From contig NZ_WHOM01000044.1 in the NCBI RefSeq assembly GCF_009739465.1, forward strand, positions 62,001-126,000: a stretch of 64,000 bases of DNA. The letters are read 5' to 3'. Shown here piece after piece: positions 34,637 through 43,540 of this stretch (position 1 is its first letter; every line of letters begins with the position of its first letter). Under the pieces are notes generated by a model. The model worked only from the letters and a program-made list of their open reading frames with translations. It made no database searches and was not told the origin of the DNA. This DNA is from Streptomyces apocyni. GTDB taxonomy: Bacteria; Actinomycetota; Actinomycetes; Streptomycetales; Streptomycetaceae. The translations under genes and the position numbers were made by a program.

Positions 34637-35809
34637 CTATTCCGCGGCGCCTTGGGGTGCGGCGGCGACGACGGTCCGTACGGCGTCGTCGATCTGCTGG
34701 TCCGTCAGGTCCCCGCGCGCCGTGAGCCGGAGCCGGGAGATGCCGTCTGGCACGGACGGCGGGCGGAAGCAGCCGACGACGAGCCCCGCGGTACGGCAGT
34801 CGGCCGCCCAGCGCACCGCCTCGTCCGGCGAGGGGGCGCAGACGGAGACGACGGCCGCGTCAGGCCGTACCGCCCGCAGGCCCGCGGCGGTGAGCCGGTC
34901 GTACAGCGCGGCCGCCACCTCGCGGGCCCGCTCGGCGCGCTCGGGCTCGCGGCGCAGCAGCCGCAGCGCCGCGAGAGCACCGCCCGTCGCGGCGGGGGCG
35001 AGGCCGGTGTCGAAGATGAACGTGCGGGCGGTGTTGACCAGGTGGTCGATCACCCGGGCGGGGCCCAGGACGGCGCCGCCCTGACTGCCGAGGGACTTGG
35101 ACAGCGTGACGGTGACGACGACATCCGGCGCGCCCGCGATGCCCGCCGCGTGTGCCGCGCCCCGGCCCCCCGAGCCGAGTACGCCAAGGCCGTGCGCGTC
35201 GTCCACCAGGAGCCCGGCCCCGTACGCCCGGCAGGTCTCGGCCAGCGCGGGCAGTGGGGCCGCGTCGCCGTCCACCGAGAAGACCGAGTCGGTGACCGTG
35301 AGCGCGGGCCCGGCGTGGGCGTCCAGGGCCTTACGGACGGCCTCGGGGTCGGTGTGCGGGACGACCGAGGTCGCGGCGCGGGCCAGGCGGCAGCCGTCGA
35401 TCAGTGAGGCGTGGTTGGCCGCGTCCGAGACGATGAGGGAGCCGTGCGGGGCGAGCGCGGTGACGGCGGCGAGATTGGCGGCGTAACCGGAGGACAGGAC
35501 CAGCGCCGACTCGAATCCACAGAATTCCGCTAGTTCCCGCTCAAGACGGGCATGGAGGGCGGTACTCCCGGTGACCAGCCGGGAGCCGGTCGCGCCCGCG
35601 CCCCACAGCCGGGCCGCTTCGGCGGCGCCTTCGGTGACCTCCGGATGGCGGGTGAGGCCCAGGTAGTCGTTGCTCGCGAGATCCAGCGAGGTCCCGTCGG
35701 CCAGGCGGGGGCGTAGGGTGCGCACCAGACCGGCGCGGCGACGCTGCTCGGCCTGGGCGTCGATCCAGCGGAACGGGTCCTGGGCATCATCGGTCGCCTG
35801 GCGGTACAT
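34637..35809 (-). CDS. bioF: 8-amino-7-oxononanoate synthase
   Basis: 390 residues. NDYLGLTRHPEV near the start, TGSRLVTGSTALHARLE, the VDDAHGLGVLG stretch with the PLP-binding Asp and His, and TLSKSLGSQGG with the PLP Lys are all intact. It joins pimeloyl-ACP (or -CoA) and alanine to make KAPA, the first dedicated biotin ring step. It is divergent from bioB-bioA-bioD with about 200 bp between, which holds a palindrome. Confidence 0.94.
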   Translation of the reverse strand: MYRQATDDAQDPFRWIDAQAEQRRRAGLVRTLRPRLADGTSLDLASNDYLGLTRHPEVTEGAAEAARLWGAGATGSRLVTGSTALHARLERELAEFCGFESALVLSSGYAANLAAVTALAPHGSLIVSDAANHASLIDGCRLARAATSVVPHTDPEAVRKALDAHAGPALTVTDSVFSVDGDAAPLPALAETCRAYGAGLLVDDAHGLGVLGSGGRGAAHAAGIAGAPDVVVTVTLSKSLGSQGGAVLGPARVIDHLVNTARTFIFDTGLAPAATGGALAALRLLRREPERAERAREVAAALYDRLTAAGLRAVRPDAAVVSVCAPSPDEAVRWAADCRTAGLVVGCFRPPSVPDGISRLRLTARGDLTDQQIDDAVRTVVAAAPQGAAE

Positions 35810-35924
35810 CGGCCGTCCCTAAGGGTCGTCGCTCTGCGTATCTCGCACGGTGCGTGTCGCGCTGCGTATGTCGCTCTTTGTATGCAGTCAACAGACCCTA
35901 ACGGGACAGAGCCGAGGTCATAAT

Positions 35925-35952
35925 GTGGCGATACCCACACCCCTATCGCCAC
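35925..35952. promoter_or_regulatory. Palindrome between bioF and bioB, candidate biotin operator
   Basis: GTGGCGATA (35925-35933) and TATCGCCAC (35944-35952) form a perfect 9-bp inverted repeat with a 10-nt spacer (CCCACACCCC). It is located midway in the divergent bioF/bioB promoter region. The regulator is not known from this window. Confidence 0.5.
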
Positions 35953-36008
35953 CTGTTGTTCGGTTCCTACTTGGCCGAGGGTGGTGCGGTAGGCGAGGAT
36001 CAGACCTC

Positions 36009-37202
36009 ATGGACCTGCTGAACACGCTGGTGGACAAGGGGCTTCGGCGCGAGCTGCCGACCCGCGAAGAGGCGCTCGCCGTATTGGCGACCTCCGACGA
36101 CGAGCTTCTGGACGTAGTGGCCGCGGCCGGAAAGGTGCGGCGGCAGTGGTTCGGGCGGCGGGTGAAGCTCAATTACCTGGTGAACCTGAAGTCCGGGCTC
36201 TGTCCCGAGGACTGCTCGTACTGCTCACAGCGGCTCGGCTCCAAGGCCGAGATCCTCAAGTACACCTGGTTGAAACCGGATGAGGCCTCCGAGGCCGCGG
36301 CCGCCGGTGTCGCGGGCGGCGCCAAGCGGGTGTGCCTGGTGGCGAGCGGGCGCGGCCCCACGGACCGCGACGTCGACCGGGTCGGGAAGACCATTGAGGC
36401 GATCAAGGAGCAGAACGAGGGTGTCGAGGTCTGTGCCTGCCTCGGGCTGCTCTCCGACGGCCAGGCCGAGCGGCTGCGCTCGGCGGGCGCCGACGCGTAC
36501 AACCACAACCTGAACACCTCCGAGGCGACCTACGGGGACATCACCACCACCCACACCTACGCGGACCGGGTGGAGACGGTGCACCAGGCGCAGGCCGCCG
36601 GGCTCTCCGCCTGCTCGGGGCTGATCGCGGGCATGGGCGAGAGCGACGCCGACCTGGTCGACGTGGTGTTCTCGCTGCGGGAGCTCGACCCGGACTCGGT
36701 CCCGGTGAACTTCCTGATCCCCTTCGAGGGCACCCCGCTCGCCAAGGAATGGCACCTCACCCCGCAGCGGGCGCTACGCATCCTGGCGATGGTGCGGTTC
36801 GTCTGTCCGGACGTGGAGGTACGGCTCGCGGGTGGCCGCGAGGTGCATCTGCGGACGCTCCAGCCGCTGGCCCTGCACCTGGCCAACTCGATCTTCCTCG
36901 GCGACTACCTCACCAGTGAGGGCCAAGCGGGTCAGGCCGACCTGGACATGATCAAGGACGCGGGCTTCGAGGTCGAGGGCACGGACAACGTGACCCTGCC
37001 CGAGCACCGGCTGCCCAAGGACCGGCAGTCGGACGAGGCCTCCGGGTGCGGTTCCCACCAGGGCGGATGCGCGCCGTGCGGTTCCGAGGCCGCCCCGGAG
37101 AGCGACGCGGTCGCCGAGGAGCCCGCCTCCTCCGATGCTCGTACGGACCTGGTGGCGGTACGCCGCCGGGGCGCGGGAACGGACCTCGCGCCCAATGCCT
37201 GA
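36009..37202 (+). CDS. bioB: Biotin synthase with Cys-rich C-terminal tail
   Basis: 397 residues from the ATG at 36009. The radical-SAM cluster ligands are in [30 protein letters not shown] and GLSACSGLI supply the [2Fe-2S] Cys, and VRLAGGRE the Arg. It inserts sulfur into dethiobiotin. The last 55 residues extend beyond the usual BioB and hold five Cys-related positions in [17 protein letters not shown], then an acidic tail. Overlaps bioA by 8 bp (ATG of bioA at 37195). Confidence 0.95.
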   Translation: MDLLNTLVDKGLRRELPTREEALAVLATSDDELLDVVAAAGKVRRQWFGRRVKLNYLVNLKSGLCPEDCSYCSQRLGSKAEILKYTWLKPDEASEAAAAGVAGGAKRVCLVASGRGPTDRDVDRVGKTIEAIKEQNEGVEVCACLGLLSDGQAERLRSAGADAYNHNLNTSEATYGDITTTHTYADRVETVHQAQAAGLSACSGLIAGMGESDADLVDVVFSLRELDPDSVPVNFLIPFEGTPLAKEWHLTPQRALRILAMVRFVCPDVEVRLAGGREVHLRTLQPLALHLANSIFLGDYLTSEGQAGQADLDMIKDAGFEVEGTDNVTLPEHRLPKDRQSDEASGCGSHQGGCAPCGSEAAPESDAVAEEPASSDARTDLVAVRRRGAGTDLAPNA

Positions 37203-38511
37203 CCCGCACGCGACGCCTGACCCGCGCGCTACGCCTGACTCGCGGGTTCAGGAGCTCATCGAGCTCGACCGCAGACATGTCTGGCATCCCTACGGGCCGA
37301 TGCCGGGGCGCGTCGACCCGCTGGTCGTGGAGTCCGCCTCCGGCGTACGGCTGCGGCTGGCGGACGGCGGCGACGAGCTGGTCGACGGCATGGCGTCCTG
37401 GTGGTCGGCGATCCACGGCTACAACCACCCGGTGCTCAACGACGCGGTGCGCGGCCAGCTGGAGCGGATGAGCCATGTGATGTTCGGCGGGCTCACCCAT
37501 GAGCCCGCCGTCCGGCTCGCGAAGCGTCTTGTCGACATTTCACCCGACGGCCTTGAGCATGTCTTCCTCGCCGACTCCGGTTCGGTCTCGGTCGAGGTCG
37601 CGATCAAGATGTGTCTGCAGCACTGGCGGTCTGTTGGCCGCCCCGCCAAGCGGCGGCTGCTGACCTGGCGCGGCGGGTACCACGGCGACACCTGGCAGCC
37701 CATGTCGGTCTGCGACCCCGACGGCGGGATGCACGAGCTGTGGTCGGGCGCGCTGCCCCGGCAGGTGTTCGTGGACCCGCCGCCCGCGGAGTACGAGGAG
37801 TCGTACGCCGACGAGCTGCGCGAGGCTATCGCGCGGCACGCCGACGAGCTGGCGGCGGTGATCGTGGAGCCCGTGGTGCAGGGCGCGGGCGGGATGCGGT
37901 TCCACTCCCCCGCGTATCTGCGGGTACTGCGCGAGGTGTGCGACGAGCAGGACGTGCTGCTGGTCTTCGACGAGATCGCGACCGGGTTCGGGCGCACGGG
38001 CACGCTCTTCGCCGCTGAGCACGCGGGCGTGACCCCCGATGTGATGTGTGTCGGCAAGGCGCTGACCGGCGGCTATATGACGATGGCGGCGACGCTGTGC
38101 ACCTCGCGGGTGGCGGAGGGGATCTCCCAGGGCGAGGTGCCGGTGCTCGCGCACGGGCCGACGTTCATGGCGAACCCGCTGGCGGCAGCGGTGTCCTGCG
38201 CTTCGATCGACCTGCTGCTCGCGCAGGACTGGCAGACGGAGGTCAAGCGCGTCGAGTCGGGCCTGCGCGAAGGGCTGGCGGCCGCGTGGGAGGTGCCCGG
38301 GGTGATGGACGTACGGGTCCTGGGCGCGATCGGTGTCGTCCAGCTGGACCACCAGGTGGACATGGCGGCGGCCACGGACGCGGTGCGGCGCGCGGGGGTG
38401 TGGCTCCGGCCGTTCCGCGACCTGATCTACGCGATGCCGCCGTACATCACGGGGGACGAGGACGTGGCACGGATCTGCCGCGCGATGTGCGCGGCCGCGA
38501 CGGCGGGCTGA
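37195..38511 (+). CDS. bioA: Adenosylmethionine-8-amino-7-oxononanoate aminotransferase
   Basis: 438 residues from the ATG at 37195. It has [11 protein letters not shown] (substrate region), [16 protein letters not shown], the [13 protein letters not shown] stretch, [13 protein letters not shown] with the PLP Asp, and [11 protein letters not shown] with the PLP Lys. It converts KAPA to DAPA using SAM as amino donor. The first dozen codons ([14 protein letters not shown]) are repetitive and probably dispensable. Transcribed with bioB and bioD. Confidence 0.95.
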   Translation: MPDPHATPDPRATPDSRVQELIELDRRHVWHPYGPMPGRVDPLVVESASGVRLRLADGGDELVDGMASWWSAIHGYNHPVLNDAVRGQLERMSHVMFGGLTHEPAVRLAKRLVDISPDGLEHVFLADSGSVSVEVAIKMCLQHWRSVGRPAKRRLLTWRGGYHGDTWQPMSVCDPDGGMHELWSGALPRQVFVDPPPAEYEESYADELREAIARHADELAAVIVEPVVQGAGGMRFHSPAYLRVLREVCDEQDVLLVFDEIATGFGRTGTLFAAEHAGVTPDVMCVGKALTGGYMTMAATLCTSRVAEGISQGEVPVLAHGPTFMANPLAAAVSCASIDLLLAQDWQTEVKRVESGLREGLAAAWEVPGVMDVRVLGAIGVVQLDHQVDMAAATDAVRRAGVWLRPFRDLIYAMPPYITGDEDVARICRAMCAAATAG

Positions 38512-38549
38512 CCGGTGCGGCGTACGAGGTGGATGGGGAGAACAGGGCG

Positions 38550-39308
38550 ATGACGGTTCTGGTGGTCACGGGGACCGGTACCGAGGTCGGCAAGACCGTG
38601 GCGACGGCGGCGGTGGCCGCTGTCGCGCTCGCGGCCGGGCGCACGGTGGCGGTGCTGAAGCCCGCGCAGACCGGGGTCGGCCCCGGTGAGCGCGGCGACG
38701 CGGACGAGGTGGTACGGCTGGCGGGTCACCTCACCGCGCTCGAGCTGGCCCGCTACCCCGAGCCGTTGGCGCCCGCGACAGCCGCGCGGCGGGCGGGGCT
38801 GCCTCCCGTACGGCCGCAGGAGATCGCCGACGCGGCGCGGAAGCTGGCCACCGAGCACGATCTGGTGCTGGTCGAGGGGGCGGGCGGGCTGCTCGTACGC
38901 TTCGACGACGGCGACCCTGACGGCGGCGGCGATGGCGAAGGCGGTGGCGGTGGCGGCAGCACGCTGGCTGACGCGGCGCGGTTGCTGGGCGCTCCCGTGC
39001 TGATCGTCGCCTCGGCCGGGCTCGGCACCCTGAACACGACCGCGCTGACGGCGGAGGCCCTGCGGGCGCGCTCCCTGCACCCACTCGGCGTCCTGGTCGG
39101 CAGCTGGCCACAGCACCCGGACCTCGCCGCGCACTGCAACCTCACCGACCTGCCGACGGTCGCGGGCGCCCCCCTGCTGGGCGCGGTACCGGAAGGCTCC
39201 GGCACCCTCACCGGACCGACGTTCCGCTCCCGCGCGCCGCGCTGGCTCGCGCCCGCGCTCGGCGGAACGTGGGACGCGACGGAGGCTCCCGTAACCGGCT
39301 CACGCTGA
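38550..39308 (+). CDS. bioD: Dethiobiotin synthetase
   Basis: 252 residues from the ATG at 38550. The P-loop is TGTGTEVGKTVATA; LKPAQTG carries the catalytic Lys and VEGAGGLLV the metal-binding segment. It closes the ureido ring of DAPA with CO2 and ATP. It has a low-complexity insertion, DPDGGGDGEGGGGGGS, after the VEGAGG strand. Its 3' end overlaps the convergent DMT transporter by 9 bp. Confidence 0.94.
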   Translation: MTVLVVTGTGTEVGKTVATAAVAAVALAAGRTVAVLKPAQTGVGPGERGDADEVVRLAGHLTALELARYPEPLAPATAARRAGLPPVRPQEIADAARKLATEHDLVLVEGAGGLLVRFDDGDPDGGGDGEGGGGGGSTLADAARLLGAPVLIVASAGLGTLNTTALTAEALRARSLHPLGVLVGSWPQHPDLAAHCNLTDLPTVAGAPLLGAVPEGSGTLTGPTFRSRAPRWLAPALGGTWDATEAPVTGSR

Positions 39309-40247
39309 CGGGCGTTGGCCGCGTGCAACGCGGCCCGACAGGTTCGAGGGGCTGAGCTGCGCAGCGAGCAGGGCGGCCAGGGCGAGGGCGAAACCAAGGG
39401 TCTGCGGCAGGCTCAGTGTCTCGCCGAGTACCGCGCCGATGACGGCCGCGACCAGCGGAGACAGCAGCACCAGCGGTGCCGACGCGCCGACCGGCAGCTT
39501 GCCGATCCCCCGGAACCACAGCGTGTACGCGATCAGCCCACCCATGCTGCCGAGCCACAGGTAGCCGCCCACAGCGCCGGCGTCGATCCGCTGCGGCACC
39601 CCCTCTGTCGCGAGGGTGAGCGGGAGCAACAGCAAGCCCCCGACCGTCAGCTGCCAGCCCGCCAGGGTCATCGGACCGACCCCGGCGGGACGGCCCCAGC
39701 GCTTGACGAGAACGACCCCACCCGCCATGGCGGCCGTGCCGCCGAGACCCGCGAGCACCCCCACGGCGTCCAGCCCGGCGCGCGGTCCGAGCACGACGAG
39801 TGCGACGCCGACCACGCCGATCACCCCCCAAGCCCATCCCCAGACCGTCGGCCGGTCACGGAGCGCCACGATCGCCAACCCGGCGACCAGCAGCGGCTGG
39901 ACAGCGCCGAGGGTGGCGGCGACACCGCCGGGCAGCCGTTCGGCCGCCAGAAAGAGCAGGGGGAAGAAGGCGCCGATGTTGAGTACACCCAGGATGGCGG
40001 CCTTCCACCACCAGTCCCCGCGCGGGAGCACCCGGGTCATCACCAGGGCGAGCAGCCCGGCGGGCAGGGCGCGCATCAGCCCGGCGAACAACGGATGCCC
40101 GGGCGGCAGCAGTTCCGTGGTCACGGCGTACGTGGTGCCCCAGGCCGCGGGAGCGCACGCGGTCAGCGCGACGATGGCCACCTGCCGCGCGGCGGACGAC
40201 GTCCGCGGCGGGCCCGGTGACCGGTCGGTCTTGGTCAAGGTCTGCAT
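39300..40247 (-). CDS. EamA/DMT-family transporter
   Basis: 315 residues with about ten hydrophobic helices in two EamA repeats. The start is ATG 40247 (MQTLTKTDRSPGPP), then VALTACAPAAWGTTYAVTTE, the family's conserved helix-1 motif. It is a putative metabolite exporter. It is divergent from a LysR gene and likely under its control, and convergent with bioD. No substrate clue except that it neighbours biotin genes. Confidence 0.88.
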   Translation of the reverse strand: MQTLTKTDRSPGPPRTSSAARQVAIVALTACAPAAWGTTYAVTTELLPPGHPLFAGLMRALPAGLLALVMTRVLPRGDWWWKAAILGVLNIGAFFPLLFLAAERLPGGVAATLGAVQPLLVAGLAIVALRDRPTVWGWAWGVIGVVGVALVVLGPRAGLDAVGVLAGLGGTAAMAGGVVLVKRWGRPAGVGPMTLAGWQLTVGGLLLLPLTLATEGVPQRIDAGAVGGYLWLGSMGGLIAYTLWFRGIGKLPVGASAPLVLLSPLVAAVIGAVLGETLSLPQTLGFALALAALLAAQLSPSNLSGRVARGQRPSA

Positions 40248-40326
40248 GGTGATCGAGTGTCCGCCGATCGCACCATGAGTCCAACACATGCTTGTCATCA
40301 CAGCTATGAACCGAAACGATGGTGCG

Positions 40327-41214
40327 GTGGATCTCCAGCAGATGCGGTACGTCGTCGCCCTCGCCGAAACCCGCAACTTCACCCGCGCCGCGGAGCGCTG
40401 CTCCGTGGTGCAGTCGGCCCTCAGCCACCGGATCGCCAGCCTGGAACGGGAGCTCGGGGTCCGGCTGTTCGCCCGGTCCAGCCGCCGCACCGAACTCACC
40501 AGCGCCGGAACGGCGTTCCTCGCCAGGGCGCGGGAGTGCCTGGCCGCTGCCGACCGCGCGGTCGCCGACGCCGCCGACGCGGCCGGAGTGGTACGCGGCC
40601 GACTAGCCGTGGGCATGATCGTGACCACGGCCGCCGTTGACGTACCCGAACTGCTCCAGCGGTACCGCGCCCGGCACCCGGACGTCCACGTCATCCTCCG
40701 TGCCGGAGGCAGCGACACGCTGGCGGCGGCGATTCGGAACAGCGAACTGGACATCGCCTTCCTCGGGCTTCCGGAAGGCGAGCGGCCATCCGGTGTGGAG
40801 ACCGTCACGCTCGATCACGACGAGCATGTGCTGGTCGTGTCAACCAGCCACCGGTTCGCGGGCGTTTCTCAGGTCACGCTGCGGGACATCGCCCAGGAGA
40901 CGTTCGTGGACTTCATCGCCGGGACCCCCGGCCGGGCCCAGTCAGATCAGGCGTTCGCCGCCGCGGGCCTGGTCCGTGACGTCGCGTACGAGGCGGGGGC
41001 GGCGCTGATCACCCGGCTGATCGCACGCGGCCTCGGCATCGCGCTGCTGCCGTCGGCGTTCATCCGCCCGCTGGCCGCCGACGATCCGGAACTGGCGCTG
41101 GTCCCCGTGGTCGACGGGCCGCGTCGCGTCGAGTATCTGGCGTGGAGCCGGTTCAACCCCAGCCCGGCCACCCGCGCCCTGCTCGACATCCTCGGAGTCA
41201 GAGCCCAGGTGTAG
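40327..41214 (+). CDS. LysR-type transcriptional regulator
   Basis: 295 residues from the GTG at 40327 (product MDLQQMRYVVALAETRNFTR); in-frame ATGs at 40288 and 40306 are alternatives. The winged HTH is intact (RAAERCSVVQSALSHRIASL) and the effector domain is complete (GLGIALLPSAFIRP). It is divergent from the EamA transporter over an 80-bp gap with the near-palindrome GCTTGTCATCACAGC at 40290, so it probably controls it. Confidence 0.88.
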   Translation: MDLQQMRYVVALAETRNFTRAAERCSVVQSALSHRIASLERELGVRLFARSSRRTELTSAGTAFLARARECLAAADRAVADAADAAGVVRGRLAVGMIVTTAAVDVPELLQRYRARHPDVHVILRAGGSDTLAAAIRNSELDIAFLGLPEGERPSGVETVTLDHDEHVLVVSTSHRFAGVSQVTLRDIAQETFVDFIAGTPGRAQSDQAFAAAGLVRDVAYEAGAALITRLIARGLGIALLPSAFIRPLAADDPELALVPVVDGPRRVEYLAWSRFNPSPATRALLDILGVRAQV

Positions 41215-41662
41215 CCACTCCCCCGTCGCCGCCCCACGCCTCACTCCCGTGGACCACGCCCACGCGGTCGGCGACGCGGGTGGCGCGCTGCATCCGGAGC
41301 GCGTCGACGGACTCCGCCAGCAGTTCGTACTCCGTCGTGTCGTCGGACGTGGCGAAGCGGATGAGCTGGCCGTGCGCGAGGCCTTCGGCGACGGTGCCCT
41401 GGACGGCCGGGTCGTCGCGCCAGGCCCGCAGGTCATCGGAGGGGTCCGGCACATGGTCGGCGACCGGCACCAGCGCCCGTACCGGCACATACTCGCTGTC
41501 GGGGGCGGGGTCGAGCCGCTCGGCGATCCAGGTCGCCCGCTCGCGCAGCCACCACAGGGCCAGCGCCAGGGAGGGCGCACGGTAGGTGCCGAGGGGGACG
41601 CCGACACGCCGTCCGCCGCACACTCCGTACGCGGTGACATGGCACAGGAATTCCTCGTGCAC
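41198..41662 (-). CDS. Conserved-looking protein of unknown function
   Basis: 154 residues from a GTG at 41662 (GAGGGAG upstream). It reads MHEEFLCHVTAYGVCGGRRV, then LALALWWLRERATWIAERLD and a mostly acidic C-terminal half. No family is recognised. It has normal Streptomyces codon use and a good binding site. It overlaps the LysR 3' end by 17 bp (convergent). Confidence 0.65.
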   Translation of the reverse strand: MHEEFLCHVTAYGVCGGRRVGVPLGTYRAPSLALALWWLRERATWIAERLDPAPDSEYVPVRALVPVADHVPDPSDDLRAWRDDPAVQGTVAEGLAHGQLIRFATSDDTTEYELLAESVDALRMQRATRVADRVGVVHGSEAWGGDGGVATPGL

Positions 41663-41886
41663 AGCCGCTCCCTCACGCCGTTCTCGACGGTCCTGGCACA
41701 GCCTTTCCAGTGGTGCGGGGCAGTCCCATTGTCGTCACGCGTACGGGACAGCGGCATATTCTCGGCACGAATGGCCGATAGTTTTCCCTTGTACCTCAGT
41801 CGTCACGGGTGCGCCGTGGCACGGCTGAACCCCGCACGGCGGGGCACAATCGCGGTAACCGTCGCACTCGCCGAGGAGCCTCCGCC

Positions 41887-42558
41887 ATGCCGTCGCGTAG
41901 CGCCAAAGTGTCCCGGGACCTCGTGCACCACCCCGTCTTCGCCCGCTTCTACGCACGGCAGAGCGTGGCGGCCGAGACCGTCATGCGCGCCCACCGCGAG
42001 GAGCTGCTGGCCGGAATCTCCGGCCGGGTCATCGAGATCGGCGCGGGTAATGGCCTGAACTTCTCGTACTATCCGTCAACCGTGTCCGAGGTGGTGGCGC
42101 TCGAACCGGAGCGGTTGCTGCGGAAGTTGGCGGCGGATGCGGCGCTGCGCGCCGAGATGCCGGTTGACGTGGTCCCGGGCGCCGCCGAGGCGCTGCCGGT
42201 CAAAAGCGAGGCGTTCGACGCCGCGGTGTTCTCGCTGGTGTTGTGCAGTGTGCGCAGTGTGGAACGCAGCCTGGCGGAGGCCCTGCGGGTGCTGCGACCG
42301 GGCGGTGAGCTGCGGTTCCTTGAGCACGGCCGGGCGCCGAGCGGCCGGGTGATGCCGAGGGCGCAGAAGGCGTTGGACCGTACGGTGTGGCCGCTGCTGT
42401 TCGGGGGCTGTCATGTGGCGCGGGAGCCGCTGGCCGCGATCGAGGACGCGGGGTTCTCGGTGGTGACGTACCGGCGATTGCTGATCCCCGCGAGAGGGCC
42501 GCGGCTGCCGTCGTCGTACTGCGTGCTCGGCACGGCTCGGCGTCCCGGCACCGCTTAG
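41887..42558 (+). CDS. Class I SAM-dependent methyltransferase
   Basis: 223 residues from the ATG at 41887 with GAGGAG upstream. Motif I is RVIEIGAGNGLNFSYYP, then VVALEPERLLR, and VLRPGGELRFLEHGR is motif III. It belongs to the Methyltransf_11 group near UbiE-like and phosphatidylethanolamine-methyltransferase-like proteins. The substrate is unknown. Confidence 0.87.
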   Translation: MPSRSAKVSRDLVHHPVFARFYARQSVAAETVMRAHREELLAGISGRVIEIGAGNGLNFSYYPSTVSEVVALEPERLLRKLAADAALRAEMPVDVVPGAAEALPVKSEAFDAAVFSLVLCSVRSVERSLAEALRVLRPGGELRFLEHGRAPSGRVMPRAQKALDRTVWPLLFGGCHVAREPLAAIEDAGFSVVTYRRLLIPARGPRLPSSYCVLGTARRPGTA

Positions 42559-42708
42559 CGGGAAAGCGGCGCCGTGGCGGGGTCGACTTCACTGGCCCTT
42601 ACAGACACACCGGAACCGCTACCTCGGAGGGATACCGACGGCGCACGGTGGCGCTCTACCCTCGGTAGTCGTACGCGCGTCCGTGCGGCGGGAACTGGGG
42701 AGGCGGAC

Positions 42709-43533
42709 TTGTCCACAGCCAAGACAGCCAGCGACACGGGCCCCGACCAGGCCGATCAGATCGCGGCGCGGGCCCGCGGCCTGACCAAGGCGTACGGCTC
42801 GGGTGAGACCACCGTGCTCGCCCTGGACTCGGTCGATGTGGACATCATCCGGGGCCGGTTCACCGCGGTGATGGGGCCGTCGGGTTCGGGGAAGTCCACG
42901 CTGATGCATTGCCTGGCCGGGCTCGACGCGGTCTCCGCGGGGCAGGTGTGGCTGGGGTCGACCGAGATCACCGGACTGCGGGACAAGGAGCTGACGCGGC
43001 TGCGCCGGGACCGTATCGGCTTTATGTTCCAGGCGTTCAATCTGCTGCCGACGCTCACCGCGGCCGAGAACATCACGCTGCCGATGGACATCGCGGGGCG
43101 CAAGCCGGACGCCGAGTGGCTGGAGCGCGTCATCGAGACCCTGGGCCTCAGGGACCGGCTGCGGCACCGGCCCGCGCAACTCTCCGGCGGGCAGCAGCAG
43201 CGCGTGGCCTGCGCCCGGGCGCTCGCGTCACGGCCCGAGCTGATCTTCGCCGACGAGCCGACCGGCAACCTGGACTCGCGGGCGGGTCTTGAGGTGCTGG
43301 GCTTTCTGCGCGAGGCCGTCGACGAGCTGGCTCAGACGGTGGTGATGGTCACCCATGACCCGGGCGCCGCGGCCCACTCCGACCTGGTGCTGTTCCTCGG
43401 GGACGGCCGCATCGTCGACGAGATGCCGGACCCCACGGCTGAGGCGGTGCTGGAGCGGCTGAAACGGTTCGACACGATCCGATTGCCGGACGCGCCGCGT
43501 CGGACTCAGGCCCACGAGACCCCAGAGAGCTGA
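42709..43533 (+). CDS. ABC exporter ATP-binding protein (MacB/LolD type)
   Basis: 274 residues from a TTG at 42709, with GGGGAGG 5 nt upstream. Walker A is MGPSGSGKSTLM, Q-loop FMFQAFNLLP, signature LSGGQQQRVA, Walker B LIFADEPTGNLD. The motif GFMFQAFNLLPTLTA is typical of MacB/LolD/FtsE ATPases. Its partner is the large permease immediately downstream (8 bp). A longer upstream frame lacks a signal for translation. Confidence 0.92.
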   Translation: MSTAKTASDTGPDQADQIAARARGLTKAYGSGETTVLALDSVDVDIIRGRFTAVMGPSGSGKSTLMHCLAGLDAVSAGQVWLGSTEITGLRDKELTRLRRDRIGFMFQAFNLLPTLTAAENITLPMDIAGRKPDAEWLERVIETLGLRDRLRHRPAQLSGGQQQRVACARALASRPELIFADEPTGNLDSRAGLEVLGFLREAVDELAQTVVMVTHDPGAAAHSDLVLFLGDGRIVDEMPDPTAEAVLERLKRFDTIRLPDAPRRTQAHETPES

Positions 43534-43540
43534 GGCCGCC

